Source: Thermoanaerobacterium sp. (GTDB taxonomy: Bacteria > Bacillota > Thermoanaerobacteria > Thermoanaerobacterales > Thermoanaerobacteraceae). Taken from it: a stretch of DNA of 12,673 nt. The position numbers and the translations under genes were made by a program. Below the pieces are notes generated by a model. That model was given only the letters and a program-made list of their open reading frames with translations. It was not told the origin of the DNA and did not search any database. Positions within the stretch are counted from its first letter, which is position 1. Each line of letters opens with the position of its first letter. The stretch lies in NCBI GenBank assembly GCA_029960905.1, contig JASBVU010000015.1, forward strand, positions 1 to 12,673, in the 5' to 3' direction. Shown piece after piece: positions 1 through 7,656 of the stretch.

Positions 1-129
1 CGGTGTCGGAAAAGTTACTATCGTTTCTGCCATGACAGTCCTTCCTTCAGATGTTCGTATTACTTCAATCAATTCTCTGCCTGTCATGTTCATGATGTCA
101 CTTGATGTTAGCTCAAAAATCCTCTTCAT
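1..129 (-). CDS. N-terminal 43 codons of a conserved protein, possibly DUF7916 / PEP-mutase-like family (partial)
   Basis: The frame opens at ATG 127-129 and runs off the left edge without a stop, giving 43 residues. A purine-rich ribosome site (AAGGAAGG, about 132-144 on the plus strand) precedes the ATG, which supports this start. The peptide begins MKRIFELTSSDIMNM and continues with ELIEVIRTSEGRTVMAETIV. This style (a start MKR, a 'SSDI' turn, then 'I..SEGR..' followed by a hydrophobic strand) resembles the N terminus of a TIM-barrel family once labelled haloacid dehalogenase-like and later DUF7916, often found near PTS genes. That assignment is from memory of the family on a short fragment and is tentative. 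No catalytic residues can be judged. Its expression seems to start from its own promoter and to pass a terminator-like leader (see 152-252), so it is probably not simply co-transcribed with the upstream chemotaxis gene. Confidence 0.6.
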   Translation of the reverse strand, partial: MKRIFELTSSDIMNMTGRELIEVIRTSEGRTVMAETIVTFPTP

Positions 130-151
130 AAATATACCTTCCTTTCTTCTT

Positions 152-192
152 AAAAAATAATAGCCGGCAAGGTAATAAAACCTCACCGGCTA
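152..192 (-). terminator. Rho-independent terminator hairpin, probably an attenuator in the leader of the gene at 1-129
   Basis: Read on the minus strand, 192-181 (TAGCCGGTGAGG) pairs with 172-161 (CCTTGCCGGCTA) to give a 12-bp stem with two G-U pairs and an 8-nt loop. It is followed by TTATTTTTTA (160-151), a typical U-rich tail. It lies about 100 nt after the chemotaxis gene stop and about 30 nt before the next start codon. It could be the plain terminator of the chemotaxis gene. However, a promoter-like sequence (225-252) lies between that stop and the hairpin, so transcripts made there must pass it, as in a premature-termination leader. Confidence 0.75.
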
Positions 193-216
193 ATGCCTGC
201 TTTGCAGTTACACGCC
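188..216 (-). promoter_or_regulatory. Candidate alternative (antiterminator) hairpin in the leader
   Basis: On the RNA, GGC (216-214) can pair with GCC (190-188). Between them CTGC (207-204) pairs with GCAG (200-197) around an AAA loop, leaving a symmetric 6x6 internal loop. Using 190-188 this way would break the base of the terminator at 161-192, so the two folds exclude each other. This is an inference from pairing only. The outer helix is only 3 bp. I could not match the sequence to a known riboswitch class: a GCAAAGC string recalls cyclic-di-GMP-I aptamers, but the GGCAAACC/GNRA half is absent. Confidence 0.3.
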
Positions 217-224
217 TTATCATA

Positions 225-252
225 ATTATATCAAATTTTTATAAAAATGCAA
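225..252 (-). promoter_or_regulatory. Sigma-A-type promoter upstream of the leader and the gene at 1-129
   Basis: On the minus strand there is a perfect -10 hexamer TATAAT (230-225), with TTGCAT (252-247) 16 bp upstream as a weak -35 (3 of 6 consensus bases). The start of transcription would be near 218, giving a leader of about 90 nt before the ATG at 129. The -35 lies just after the chemotaxis gene stop codon (258-260). The AT-rich setting means chance matches are possible. Confidence 0.5.
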
Positions 253-257
253 AAGCA

Positions 258-1904
258 TCATAATTTTTTAACAACATTTGTTATGCTTTCCATATTGGCT
301 TTTTGCTCTTCTGTAAACGCAACCTGATTATTTACATAATCCAAGTTCTTTGTATTATTTTCGTCTACTCTGTTTATAATATCCAAAAGTTGCTCAGAAG
401 ATGCCAAAAGCTCTTCTACTTGTGCAGATATGTTTTGTGATGCACCCATCACGCTCTTTACAGCATTCAAAGTCTTGTCAGAGCTTGCTGCAGTCTCAGA
501 AGTCACACTTGATATGTTTCCAATAACCATTGAGATCTCATCAAATGCTCTCTTTACATCATTAAATATGTCCAAGACTTTGTTGACTTCAGTTGCTGCC
601 TTTGTTGAATTGTCTATATCGTTTATTACGCTGTCAATTGTCACACCAGTGTAGCTGGTTATGTTCTCTATTATTTCACCTATCTTCACAACACTGTCTG
701 TAGACTGTTTGGCCAATTTTCTTATCTCATCTGCAACAACAGCAAAACCTTTTCCGTATTCTCCTGCTCTTGCGGCTTCAATGGCTGCATTTAAAGACAA
801 TAGATTCGTCTGATCGGCAATTTCTGATATAGCCGACAGTATCTCTTTTATTCCGCCCATCTTCTTGTCCAACTCTTTTAATTCGTTGGAATTCACTTTT
901 GAATTTTTAAGGCTTTGATTCAAAGTATTTATAAGGTTTCTTACAACGTCGCCTTGACTTTTTACATTTTCCTCTATTTCTCTTATCTTTGATATTGCAC
1001 TATTCATGTCACTTAGCAAAGTATCCGAAGATCTTGACAATTCTTCATTTGCCTCAGATACATTTGATATAGACATAGCGACTTCATTGGCATTTTCTGC
1101 AATAGTGTTGATGCTTTCAGTAAGCTGCTCAATGCCATCTCTTGACATTTTAATGTTACCAGTGTTCTCTTCTGCCATCTTCTTAAGATGTATCGAAGAA
1201 TCAAGAACCTTTTCGGAATGTTCCATCGACTTACTTACTTCGCTGTTTATAAGCCTTGAAAGCTTTCTCAATCTCCTTACGGTTATCAGCGAGTAAATAA
1301 TTATCACAATTAGGATTACTACGCTGATTGCAATAGATATCTTAAATGTTCTGTCATTTTGCGATATCATGTCGTTAAACATCGGCAAAAATCCTTGCGA
1401 ATACTTATTGCTAAAGTCCGTCATGTTGTTTTGAATTTGTGTTGCGTAATAGCTTACCTTTAAAGTCTTGTCGCTGTCTTGATCAAGAATGTATTTATCA
1501 TTTAAGCTGTCTATCGCAGAACTGATATTTTTTATGCTGTCGTTAATCCCATCCACATCTGACTTTAGCTGGTTGTATATATTTGTGCCTTTAAAATCAT
1601 CTAAAGCGTTTCCGAGATTGTTTATATTCTGGGTTATATTGTTTAAATCTGTCCTTAAAGCACTTTTGGTGCTTTGTCCCATCGTGTAATTATTTACATC
1701 ATTGAGAAGGACACTGCTGTACTGCGCCAACTGCACCTGTGAATTTGATATGTAAAGTACCTGGTTAATGACAAACTTTTTTAAATTGTTGATGTTATTT
1801 TTTGTGTTTATCATTCCCAGATTTACTGTGAAAGATAATACCAAAAGCAAAATACCGATTACTACAAACGCTCTTATAAGTTCGCCCCTTAATGTTTTTG
1901 TCAT
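258..1904 (-). CDS. Methyl-accepting chemotaxis protein (transmembrane receptor)
   Basis: 548 residues. It senses a ligand outside the cell and controls CheA kinase through CheW. Membrane segment 1 is at about residues 12-31. A roughly 155-residue Asn/Asp/Ser-rich helical outside domain (about 33-187) looks like a four-helix-bundle sensor. Membrane segment 2 is at about 189-209. The long cytoplasmic coiled coil (about 215-548) carries the conserved signalling tip at 361-398, with [21 protein letters not shown] and then [15 protein letters not shown]; this part is unmistakable. I do not see a typical HAMP domain after segment 2; the chain seems to go straight into heptad-type helix. The start ATG at 1902-1904 has GGAGGGG 7 nt upstream. 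A sigma-D promoter (1940-1966) drives it, so it is probably expressed with the flagellar regulon. No che gene is adjacent, so it is an orphan receptor whose ligand cannot be told from sequence. It is transcribed away from the nucleoside operon's terminator. Confidence 0.95.
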   Translation of the reverse strand: MTKTLRGELIRAFVVIGILLLVLSFTVNLGMINTKNNINNLKKFVINQVLYISNSQVQLAQYSSVLLNDVNNYTMGQSTKSALRTDLNNITQNINNLGNALDDFKGTNIYNQLKSDVDGINDSIKNISSAIDSLNDKYILDQDSDKTLKVSYYATQIQNNMTDFSNKYSQGFLPMFNDMISQNDRTFKISIAISVVILIVIIIYSLITVRRLRKLSRLINSEVSKSMEHSEKVLDSSIHLKKMAEENTGNIKMSRDGIEQLTESINTIAENANEVAMSISNVSEANEELSRSSDTLLSDMNSAISKIREIEENVKSQGDVVRNLINTLNQSLKNSKVNSNELKELDKKMGGIKEILSAISEIADQTNLLSLNAAIEAARAGEYGKGFAVVADEIRKLAKQSTDSVVKIGEIIENITSYTGVTIDSVINDIDNSTKAATEVNKVLDIFNDVKRAFDEISMVIGNISSVTSETAASSDKTLNAVKSVMGASQNISAQVEELLASSEQLLDIINRVDENNTKNLDYVNNQVAFTEEQKANMESITNVVKKL

Positions 1905-1939
1905 TTACACCCCTCCATAGATAAAACCTTTTGTCTACT

Positions 1940-1966
1940 ATATCGGCATTAATTGTAAAATGTTAA
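1940..1966 (-). promoter_or_regulatory. Sigma-D (sigma-28, flagellar/chemotaxis) promoter of the chemotaxis receptor
   Basis: On the minus strand the -10 is GCCGATAT (1947-1940), identical to the Bacillus sigma-D consensus. The -35 is TTAA (1966-1963) at 15 bp, or TAAC (1965-1962) at 14 bp; the consensus is TAAA at 14-16 bp. Transcription would start near 1933 and leave a leader of about 30 nt to the ATG at 1904. An 8/8 match to this rare hexamer-plus motif right before a chemotaxis gene is strong evidence. Confidence 0.85.
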
Positions 1967-1974
1967 ATGATTGC

Positions 1975-2000
1975 AAAAAAAATTCCTCATTGAGGAATTT
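1975..2000 (-). terminator. Rho-independent terminator of the nucleoside operon
   Basis: On the minus strand AAATTCCTC (2000-1992) pairs with GAGGAATTT (1988-1980), a perfect 9-bp stem with a 3-nt loop. It is followed by a run of eight T (1982-1975), partly within the stem. Its first base is the last base of the phosphorylase stop codon, so it ends the operon immediately after the last gene. Confidence 0.9.
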
Positions 2001-3295
2001 TACATGTAAATCAATTGAGGTCTTTCTACATATTCATCAGTCATTACTATATATTTTTTGATTTCATTTAACGCCCAATCCAGCTTATTTTTATCATTAG
2101 CATATACTGTAGCAATAGGTTGGCCTTTCTTTATCAAGTCGCCTATTTTCCCGCCTAACATTATGCCGACTGATAGATCTATAGTGTCTTCTTTTGTAGA
2201 TCTTCCAGCACCTAATTTCATAGCAATAAGCCCTAGATCTAATGCATACAAATCTTTTATATATAAGTCTTCATCAGCAATCCATGTCTCAACGTACTTA
2301 GCCTGTGGCAGCAATGATAAGTCATCTACAATCCTTTCATCTCCGCCTTGAGCTTTTATAAACTCCTTAAACTTTTCCAGAGCTTTTCCGCTTGTCAACA
2401 CTTCTTCCATCATTTTCTTTGCCTCATCGGTGTTCTTTGCGACGCCAGCAATTGTAAGCATATCAGCACCTAAAACCATGCATACATCCAGAAGATCTTT
2501 TGAACCATTTCCTTTTAAAACATCAATGGCTTCTACTACTTCCAATGAATTACCTATAGCCAGTCCCAATGGCTCATCCATATTCGTAACGTGTGCAATT
2601 GTCTTTCTTCCAACGGAATTGCCTATCTCAACCATGAGATTCGCAAGCTTTTTCGCGCTTTCTATGTCTTTCATAAACGCGCCGCGGCCGACTTTCACAT
2701 CCAGTACAATTCCATCAGCGCCAGATGCAATCTTCTTGCTCATTATTGAGCTTGCTATAAGTGGTATTGAATCAACTGTTGCCGTTACATCTCGTAAAGC
2801 GTAAAGCTTCTTATCGGCTGGTGTCAGATTGCTGGACTGCCCGACAACAGCAATGCCATGCTTATTCACATTGTCTATAAATTCTTTTTCGCTGAGTTCA
2901 ACCCTCATGCCTGGTATTGATTCAAGTTTGTCTATTGTCCCACCAGTATGACCCAATCCTCTTCCTGACATTTTCGCAACAGGAGCACCACACGCCGCAA
3001 CGAGAGGTGCCAAGACTAAAGTGGTAGTATCTGCAACGCCACCAGTAGAATGTTTATCTACCTTAATGCCTTTTATTTCCGATAAATCAAGCACATCTCC
3101 AGAATGGGCCATAGCCATCGTCATGTGTGCTGTCTCTTCATTCGTCATGCCATTAAAGTATATAGCCATTAAAAGAGCGCTCATCTGATAATCAGGTATA
3201 TAGTCTTTTGTATATGAAGATATGATAAAATCTATCTCGTCTTTTGTAAAAGTGCCTCCATCTCTCTTCTTCATTATAAGGTCGTACATTCTCAT
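2000..3295 (-). CDS. pdp: Pyrimidine-nucleoside phosphorylase
   Basis: 431 residues, the usual length of bacterial thymidine/pyrimidine-nucleoside phosphorylases. It splits uridine, deoxyuridine or thymidine with phosphate into the free base and (deoxy)ribose-1-phosphate in the cytoplasm. The N-terminal helical domain is followed by the phosphate loop K81-HSTGG-VAD and the family signature SGRGLGHTGGT at residues 110-120, followed by D122 and E125. R168, S183 and K187 (ALRDV, ASSIMSKKIA) match the pyrimidine-base-binding Arg/Ser/Lys of this family. Low-GC Gram-positive enzymes of this length usually accept both uridine and thymidine, hence pdp rather than deoA. AGGAGG sits 7 nt before the ATG at 3293-3295, and the gap to the upstream deoB stop is only 15 nt. 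It is the last gene of the nucleoside operon, with a terminator on its stop codon. Nothing is missing. Confidence 0.95.
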   Translation of the reverse strand: MRMYDLIMKKRDGGTFTKDEIDFIISSYTKDYIPDYQMSALLMAIYFNGMTNEETAHMTMAMAHSGDVLDLSEIKGIKVDKHSTGGVADTTTLVLAPLVAACGAPVAKMSGRGLGHTGGTIDKLESIPGMRVELSEKEFIDNVNKHGIAVVGQSSNLTPADKKLYALRDVTATVDSIPLIASSIMSKKIASGADGIVLDVKVGRGAFMKDIESAKKLANLMVEIGNSVGRKTIAHVTNMDEPLGLAIGNSLEVVEAIDVLKGNGSKDLLDVCMVLGADMLTIAGVAKNTDEAKKMMEEVLTSGKALEKFKEFIKAQGGDERIVDDLSLLPQAKYVETWIADEDLYIKDLYALDLGLIAMKLGAGRSTKEDTIDLSVGIMLGGKIGDLIKKGQPIATVYANDKNKLDWALNEIKKYIVMTDEYVERPQLIYM

Positions 3296-3310
3296 AAAAG
3301 ATCCTCCTTA

Positions 3311-4480
3311 TCAAAATGGCAATTCGCTAAGAAATGACGTGCCATGGCCAGTTCCATCAACCTTGAATATTTCTGCAATGGTTGCAGCAATATCAGAAAA
3401 TGTCTCTCTTACGCCTAAATCTTTGCCATGTGTAAATCTGCGATTGTACACCAAAAGCGGCACGTACTCTCTTGAATGGTCTGTACTGGCCGTTGTAGGA
3501 TCATTTCCATGATCTGCCGTAATAATAAGCAAATCATCATCCTTAAGCTTTGAGATTATTTCAGGAAGATGGTCATCAAAATATTTAAGTGCATCTGCGT
3601 ATCCTTGAGGATTGTTTCTATGTCCGTAAAGCATATCAAAGTCCACGAGATTTGTGAATATAAGCCCTTCTTTGACCTTATCCAAAGCATTTAAAGTTGC
3701 TATTATGCCATCTTTGTTATTAGTAGAATGGTCTTTTCCTGTTATGCCGCATCCTGCGAATATATCTTCAATCTTGCCTATTGCAAACACATCGAATCCC
3801 GCGTCTTTTAACTTATCCAATATAGTCGGGCTAAATGGCTTTAGCGAAAAATCCCTTCTGTTTTCCGTCCTTACAAAATTCCCAGCTTTCCCAACAAAAG
3901 GCCTTGCAATGACCCGTCCTACCGCATAGTCGCCTGTCAGTATTTCCCTTGCTATTTCGCACATCCTGTAAAGTTCATTTAAAGGTATCACACCTTCATG
4001 AGCAGCGATTTGGAAAACGCTGTCTGCTGATGTGTAAACTATCGGATAACCAGTCTTTACATGCTCTTCTCCCAATTCTTCTATTATCTCTGTCCCCGAT
4101 GCAGGCTTATTTCCTATGACTTTTCTGCCTATTCTTTTTTCAAACTTATTTATCACCTCATAAGGAAATCCATTTGGAAATGTAGGAAAAGCCTTATCTA
4201 TCCAAAGACCTGCTATTTCCCAGTGCCCGGTTGTGGTGTCTTTACCTGCCGAATGTTCTTGCATCCTCCCATAAGCACCTACTGCAGACTTGTCAGCCTC
4301 TACACTTTTAAGCGGCAGTATGTTGCCAAGTCCAAGCTTGCCCAGATTGGAAAGTTCAACACCTGTCACATCACATATATGACCAAGAGTATTTGATCCT
4401 ACATCACCATATTTATACGCATCTGGCGCTTCACCAGCTCCAACGCTATCCAATACAATTAGCAAAACCCTGTTTACCAT
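3311..4480 (-). CDS. deoB: Phosphopentomutase
   Basis: 389 residues, full length for DeoB. It converts ribose-1-phosphate and deoxyribose-1-phosphate to the 5-phosphates, linking nucleoside phosphorolysis to the pentose pathway. It is an alkaline-phosphatase-superfamily metalloenzyme. The N-terminal metal Asp is D11 in [15 protein letters not shown]. The phosphorylated Thr lies in [10 protein letters not shown] (residues 79-88). Further metal ligands are in [13 protein letters not shown] (D280, H287), TADHGND (D323, H324) and [11 protein letters not shown] (H335). The cap domain lies between, at about 95-215. The start ATG at 4478-4480 follows a GAGGTG ribosome site. It sits between cdd and the phosphorylase, matching its job of consuming the sugar-1-phosphate made by the next enzyme. 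A 57-nt gap to cdd holds a short inverted repeat (4505-4521). Confidence 0.97.
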   Translation of the reverse strand: MVNRVLLIVLDSVGAGEAPDAYKYGDVGSNTLGHICDVTGVELSNLGKLGLGNILPLKSVEADKSAVGAYGRMQEHSAGKDTTTGHWEIAGLWIDKAFPTFPNGFPYEVINKFEKRIGRKVIGNKPASGTEIIEELGEEHVKTGYPIVYTSADSVFQIAAHEGVIPLNELYRMCEIAREILTGDYAVGRVIARPFVGKAGNFVRTENRRDFSLKPFSPTILDKLKDAGFDVFAIGKIEDIFAGCGITGKDHSTNNKDGIIATLNALDKVKEGLIFTNLVDFDMLYGHRNNPQGYADALKYFDDHLPEIISKLKDDDLLIITADHGNDPTTASTDHSREYVPLLVYNRRFTHGKDLGVRETFSDIAATIAEIFKVDGTGHGTSFLSELPF

Positions 4481-4504
4481 TTAATCACCTCTATCAATAT
4501 ACCC

Positions 4505-4521
4505 TTAACAAATAATGTTAA
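4505..4521. repeat. Short perfect inverted repeat between cdd and deoB
   Basis: TTAACA-AATAA-TGTTAA is a perfect 6-bp arm dyad with a 5-bp centre in the 57-bp cdd-deoB gap. As RNA it is a weak AU stem without a U tail, so it is not a terminator. It could be an mRNA processing or stability element or a regulator site. Its arms do not match the dyad at 10354-10373. Chance occurrence in AT-rich DNA is possible. Confidence 0.35.
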
Positions 4522-4537
4522 ATAAATACTCCAAATA

Positions 4538-4933
4538 TTATTTCTCATCTTTCAGTGAAAATGCATAGGGAAGGAGATCTTTTGCTTTTTTTACTACAAA
4601 ATCTCCCTTCATGTTTCCTAAAATAACTGTCATGTCTTCCCCACCTAGTTCGTACATGACCTGTCTGCATGAGCCGCAAGGTGAGACAGGCCCATCTGTA
4701 TCAGCTACAACTGCAATCGCCTCTATATCCCTATCGCCATTTGCATAAGCGCTAAAAAGTGCAGTCCTTTCGGCACAATTAGTAAGTCCATAAGATGAAT
4801 TCTCAATATTACATCCTTTGTAGATTTTCCCATTGTTTGTTATGACGCAGGCTCCAACTTTAAATTTAGAATATGGTGCATACGCACTTCCCCTTGCTTC
4901 TTTTGCAATTTCCAACAACCCTTCGTAATCCAT
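4538..4933 (-). CDS. cdd: Cytidine deaminase (homotetrameric, zinc)
   Basis: 131 residues from the chosen start, the normal size of the small tetrameric Bacillus-type enzyme. It deaminates cytidine and deoxycytidine to uridine and deoxyuridine, which the pyrimidine phosphorylase two genes downstream can then split. The zinc site is complete: C53-AE (catalytic E55) in TNCAERTALF, and C86-GSC89 in PVSPCGSCRQV. Substrate residues F24, N42 and E44 (SKFKVG, CNIEN) are present. Three consecutive in-phase ATGs occur at 4937-4939, 4934-4936 and 4931-4933. AGGAGG (4946-4941 on the minus strand) is 1, 4 and 7 nt from them. The third has normal spacing, so I start there; the longer form would add only Met-Met. 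The ribosome site almost touches the GntR stop codon, so the two are translationally close. Confidence 0.95.
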   Translation of the reverse strand: MDYEGLLEIAKEARGSAYAPYSKFKVGACVITNNGKIYKGCNIENSSYGLTNCAERTALFSAYANGDRDIEAIAVVADTDGPVSPCGSCRQVMYELGGEDMTVILGNMKGDFVVKKAKDLLPYAFSLKDEK

Positions 4934-4947
4934 CATCATACCTCCTA

Positions 4948-5670
4948 TCAGTCCCGTTTCCTGATGACGTAAAAGTCGAACTTATCCGCATTAAAATAAT
5001 TTGATGAGAAAAGAATCGGCCTATTGTTTTCATCATAGTGTATTTGCTCTAACAGCAAAACTGAGCCATTTTTCCCTATGTTAAGCTTTTTCTCCAATAT
5101 GACATCATTCTTCACAACTTTAATGCTTGATACAGCGTATGTTATCTTTATGCTGTACTCTTTTTCCAAAAAAGTAAACATAGATTCCTCAAAACCGCTA
5201 AAATTGTCTCCTACAATTTTATGCGGCAATCTATCAACACAGTAGACCACTGGGATGCCATCAGCAGTCCTTACCCTTTCAACTTTGTAAATTTCTTCAC
5301 CAGGATTTAGTTTTAGTTTTTCTGCTTCACTTTCTAAAGCAGGCAATCTGTAGAAAGTAAAATCCTTTGTGCCAGGTTTCATTCCTTGACGCTTAATAAG
5401 GGACGTGACGCTAAAAAGCTCCTCAAGCCCACTTCTTATTATCGGTTTTTTTCGGACAAACGTCCCAACGCCTTGCTGCTTCGTAATAAGGCCTTCATCT
5501 TCCATTATTCTCATAGCTTCCCTGAGTGTAGCCCTGCTTATGCCAAATTCTTTCGATAGAGAAGCTTCAGAAGGAAGTTTCATACCTTCCTTCCATACGC
5601 CAGTCTTAATAAGCTCCTCCATTTTGTTCAATGCTAATTCATAAAGTGGCTTTTTGTCAGGAACTAACAT
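4948..5670 (-). CDS. GntR-family (HutC/UTRA) transcriptional regulator, probable operon repressor
   Basis: 240 residues from the chosen start. The winged helix is at about residues 8-74, with the recognition helix in SLSKEFGISRATLREAMR and the wing GLITKQQGVGTFVRKK. A UTRA ligand-binding domain covers about 78-235. This layout is the HutC subfamily, whose members bind small effectors and usually repress neighbouring transport and breakdown genes. Encoded between the transporter and the enzymes of the nucleoside operon, it most likely senses a nucleoside or its breakdown product and binds the dyad at 10354-10373; that is inference. The first possible ATG (5680-5682) overlaps the permease stop as ATGA but has no ribosome site. 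The ATG at 5668-5670 has GAGG 6 nt upstream, so I prefer it. The longer form adds four residues. Confidence 0.9.
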   Translation of the reverse strand: MLVPDKKPLYELALNKMEELIKTGVWKEGMKLPSEASLSKEFGISRATLREAMRIMEDEGLITKQQGVGTFVRKKPIIRSGLEELFSVTSLIKRQGMKPGTKDFTFYRLPALESEAEKLKLNPGEEIYKVERVRTADGIPVVYCVDRLPHKIVGDNFSGFEESMFTFLEKEYSIKITYAVSSIKVVKNDVILEKKLNIGKNGSVLLLEQIHYDENNRPILFSSNYFNADKFDFYVIRKRD

Positions 5671-5678
5671 ATTAATCC

Positions 5679-6602
5679 TCATTTCTTAGGAGTATATGGG
5701 ACACCATCTGCTGCAGGCGATACACTCTTGCCGCCAACACCTACAAGAGCCAAAACTGTGAGAATATATGGAAGCATCATGATTATATTTTTGGACAAGG
5801 CGCTGTTTTGAAGCTGCATGCTTAAAGCAGTAGCAAATCCAAAAAGCAAAGCCGCACCAAAAGAGCCAAAAGGCGTCCATTTGCCAAATATCATAGCCGC
5901 CAAAGCGATGTAACCTCTTCCGCTGGACATGTCTGTGCTGAAGCTGTTTAAAAGGCCTATTGATAGATATGCACCGCCTATTGCTGAAAACAGTCCGCTT
6001 AAAGCAACTCCTAAATACCTTAACTTTATTACATTGATTCCTGCTGTTTCTGCTGCTTCCGGATTTTCTCCAACCGCTCTTATCCTTAAGCCAAGATTAG
6101 TATGGAACAAGAAATAATCTGAAGCAAATATCAATATTATCATTAAATATACTATGATGCTGTTACCGCTTAATATCTGTCCTACAAATGGTATATTTTT
6201 AATAATAGGAATGTTTATATTTGGAAGCATAGGCGTATCTGTAGGCGTACCGCTGAAACCAAAAATTGTATTCAGAAGGTATGCTGTAAAGCCCGATGCA
6301 AATATATTTATTGCCATACCAAGGATGACCTGATCAGCAGTAAGCGTTACGGCAGCCCAGGCAAAAATCACAGCAACTATCATGCCAACTATTACCGCAC
6401 CTAATAAACCAAGCCATGCGCTGCCTGTAAGATGTGCAAATAGTACCGCAAAAAAAGCCGCAATAAGCATTATACCTTCCATAGCAATATTTACGACACC
6501 AGATCTCTCAGAAAAAGTTCCTCCAAGGGCTGGCAGTGCCAATGGTGTTGCCATGGCAAGGGTTGCCGACCACAACTGAGGATTTAATAAAATCTCTTTC
6601 AT
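5679..6602 (-). CDS. nupQ: ABC transporter permease for nucleosides, second subunit
   Basis: 307 residues, strongly hydrophobic, of the BPD_transp_2 (branched amino acid/sugar-type) permease family. It forms the membrane channel with the preceding permease. Recognisable landmarks are SGVVNIAMEGIML (residues 34-46) and the cytoplasmic coupling loop RAVGENPEAAETAGINV (175-191), which contacts the ATPase. The C terminus is a short soluble tail rich in Pro and Lys. The start ATG (6600-6602) overlaps the stop of the upstream permease as ATGA, with AGGAGG 10 nt upstream, indicating coupled translation of equal amounts of the two subunits. It corresponds to NupQ of Bacillus subtilis or NupC of the Lactococcus BmpA-NupABC system; specificity for nucleosides rather than other solutes rests on the operon context. 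Confidence 0.9.
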   Translation of the reverse strand: MKEILLNPQLWSATLAMATPLALPALGGTFSERSGVVNIAMEGIMLIAAFFAVLFAHLTGSAWLGLLGAVIVGMIVAVIFAWAAVTLTADQVILGMAINIFASGFTAYLLNTIFGFSGTPTDTPMLPNINIPIIKNIPFVGQILSGNSIIVYLMIILIFASDYFLFHTNLGLRIRAVGENPEAAETAGINVIKLRYLGVALSGLFSAIGGAYLSIGLLNSFSTDMSSGRGYIALAAMIFGKWTPFGSFGAALLFGFATALSMQLQNSALSKNIIMMLPYILTVLALVGVGGKSVSPAADGVPYTPKK

Positions 6603-7654
6603 GATGCTAATTCCTCCTTTTTCTGCTTCTTAAACATGGTTTTAAACAATTCAATAATCTTGTCTGCAGCTACAAAGAATATGATAAGCCCTGTTATTAC
6701 ATCTGTTAACTGACCAGGCACTTGTGCGTTAAGCTGCATGTATTGTGACCCTGTTCCAAGTGCAGCAAACAAAAGGGCTGAAAATACGACACCAATAGGG
6801 TTGTTTTTTGCCAGCAATGCAACAACTATCGCCGTATATCCGTATCCTGATGTAAAGCTGTCGTACAACCTATGCTGCACACCTAAAATCTGAACTGCTC
6901 CAGCAAGACCTGCAAATATACCGCTTAAACTTAACGATAAGACGATATTAAAAGGAACATTCATACCGGCATATTTTGATGCTCTTTGGTTAAATCCAAC
7001 GGCTCTCATTTCGTATCCCCAAACTGTCTTGTACATAAGCCAATAGACAAAAAGGGCTGCAACCAAAGCTATAACTATGCCATAAGACAATTGCGTATTT
7101 GGCACAATGGTGGGTATCACAGCAGAATCTTTTATAAGTGGTGATTGAGGTACAGAGCCTTTTTCCATCATTGGGCCAAACTCCAATAGGTAATGGCTAA
7201 AATAAATTGCTACATAGCTCATCATCATAGTTGTGATGACCTCATGTGCACCAGTATATGCTTTAGCAAATCCAGGAATTATTCCTCCCCATAATCCCCC
7301 AGCAACCATTGCAGCAATAAGTGCGAATGGTATATGGATGTACCATGGAAGACCTTTAAAGTAATAACCTATCCATGTGCCTACAATAGCGCCAATCCAA
7401 TACTGTCCCTCAGCACCTATATTAAAAAGTCCTGCATTAAATGCTATTGCTACGCCAAGCCCTGTTATGATAAGCGGAACGGCATTTGCAAGTGTATTTG
7501 CTATATTTGGAAACGTCCCAAAAGCTCCTATGAAAAGCGATGTATAGGCAGCTACTGGATTAAAGCCTGTAGCCAACATTATTATAGAACCAATAATGAT
7601 TGCAATTACAACTGCTAATATTGGCATATAAATGCTTTTTAACACTTTACTCAT
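6599..7654 (-). CDS. nupP: ABC transporter permease for nucleosides, first subunit
   Basis: 351 residues with about eight to ten membrane segments, same permease family as nupQ. Landmarks are FNAGLFNIGAEGQYWIG (residues 72-88), highly typical of nucleoside/BMP-linked permeases, and the ATPase-contacting loop RAVGFNQRASKYAGMNV (217-233). A Lys-rich tail ends the protein. I start at ATG 7652-7654, which has GAGG 7 nt upstream. An in-phase GTG two codons earlier (7658-7660) overlaps the ATPase stop but lacks ribosome-site spacing. Only 2 nt separate the ATPase stop from this ATG, and its own stop overlaps nupQ, so ATPase, nupP and nupQ are translationally linked. Confidence 0.9.
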   Translation of the reverse strand: MSKVLKSIYMPILAVVIAIIIGSIIMLATGFNPVAAYTSLFIGAFGTFPNIANTLANAVPLIITGLGVAIAFNAGLFNIGAEGQYWIGAIVGTWIGYYFKGLPWYIHIPFALIAAMVAGGLWGGIIPGFAKAYTGAHEVITTMMMSYVAIYFSHYLLEFGPMMEKGSVPQSPLIKDSAVIPTIVPNTQLSYGIVIALVAALFVYWLMYKTVWGYEMRAVGFNQRASKYAGMNVPFNIVLSLSLSGIFAGLAGAVQILGVQHRLYDSFTSGYGYTAIVVALLAKNNPIGVVFSALLFAALGTGSQYMQLNAQVPGQLTDVITGLIIFFVAADKIIELFKTMFKKQKKEELAS

Positions 7655-7656
7655 AA

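Noticed and set aside
188..216. Cyclic-di-GMP-I riboswitch in the leader of the gene at 1-129
   Set aside because: Only the GCAAAGC string fits; the GGCAAACC element, the GNRA tetraloop and its receptor are absent, and the space between the promoter and terminator is too short for the aptamer.
2430..2804. Plus-strand open frame of 124 codons opposite the pyrimidine-nucleoside phosphorylase gene
   Set aside because: Antisense to conserved catalytic regions, no ribosome site or promoter, and no family resemblance; a shadow of the minus-strand codon pattern.
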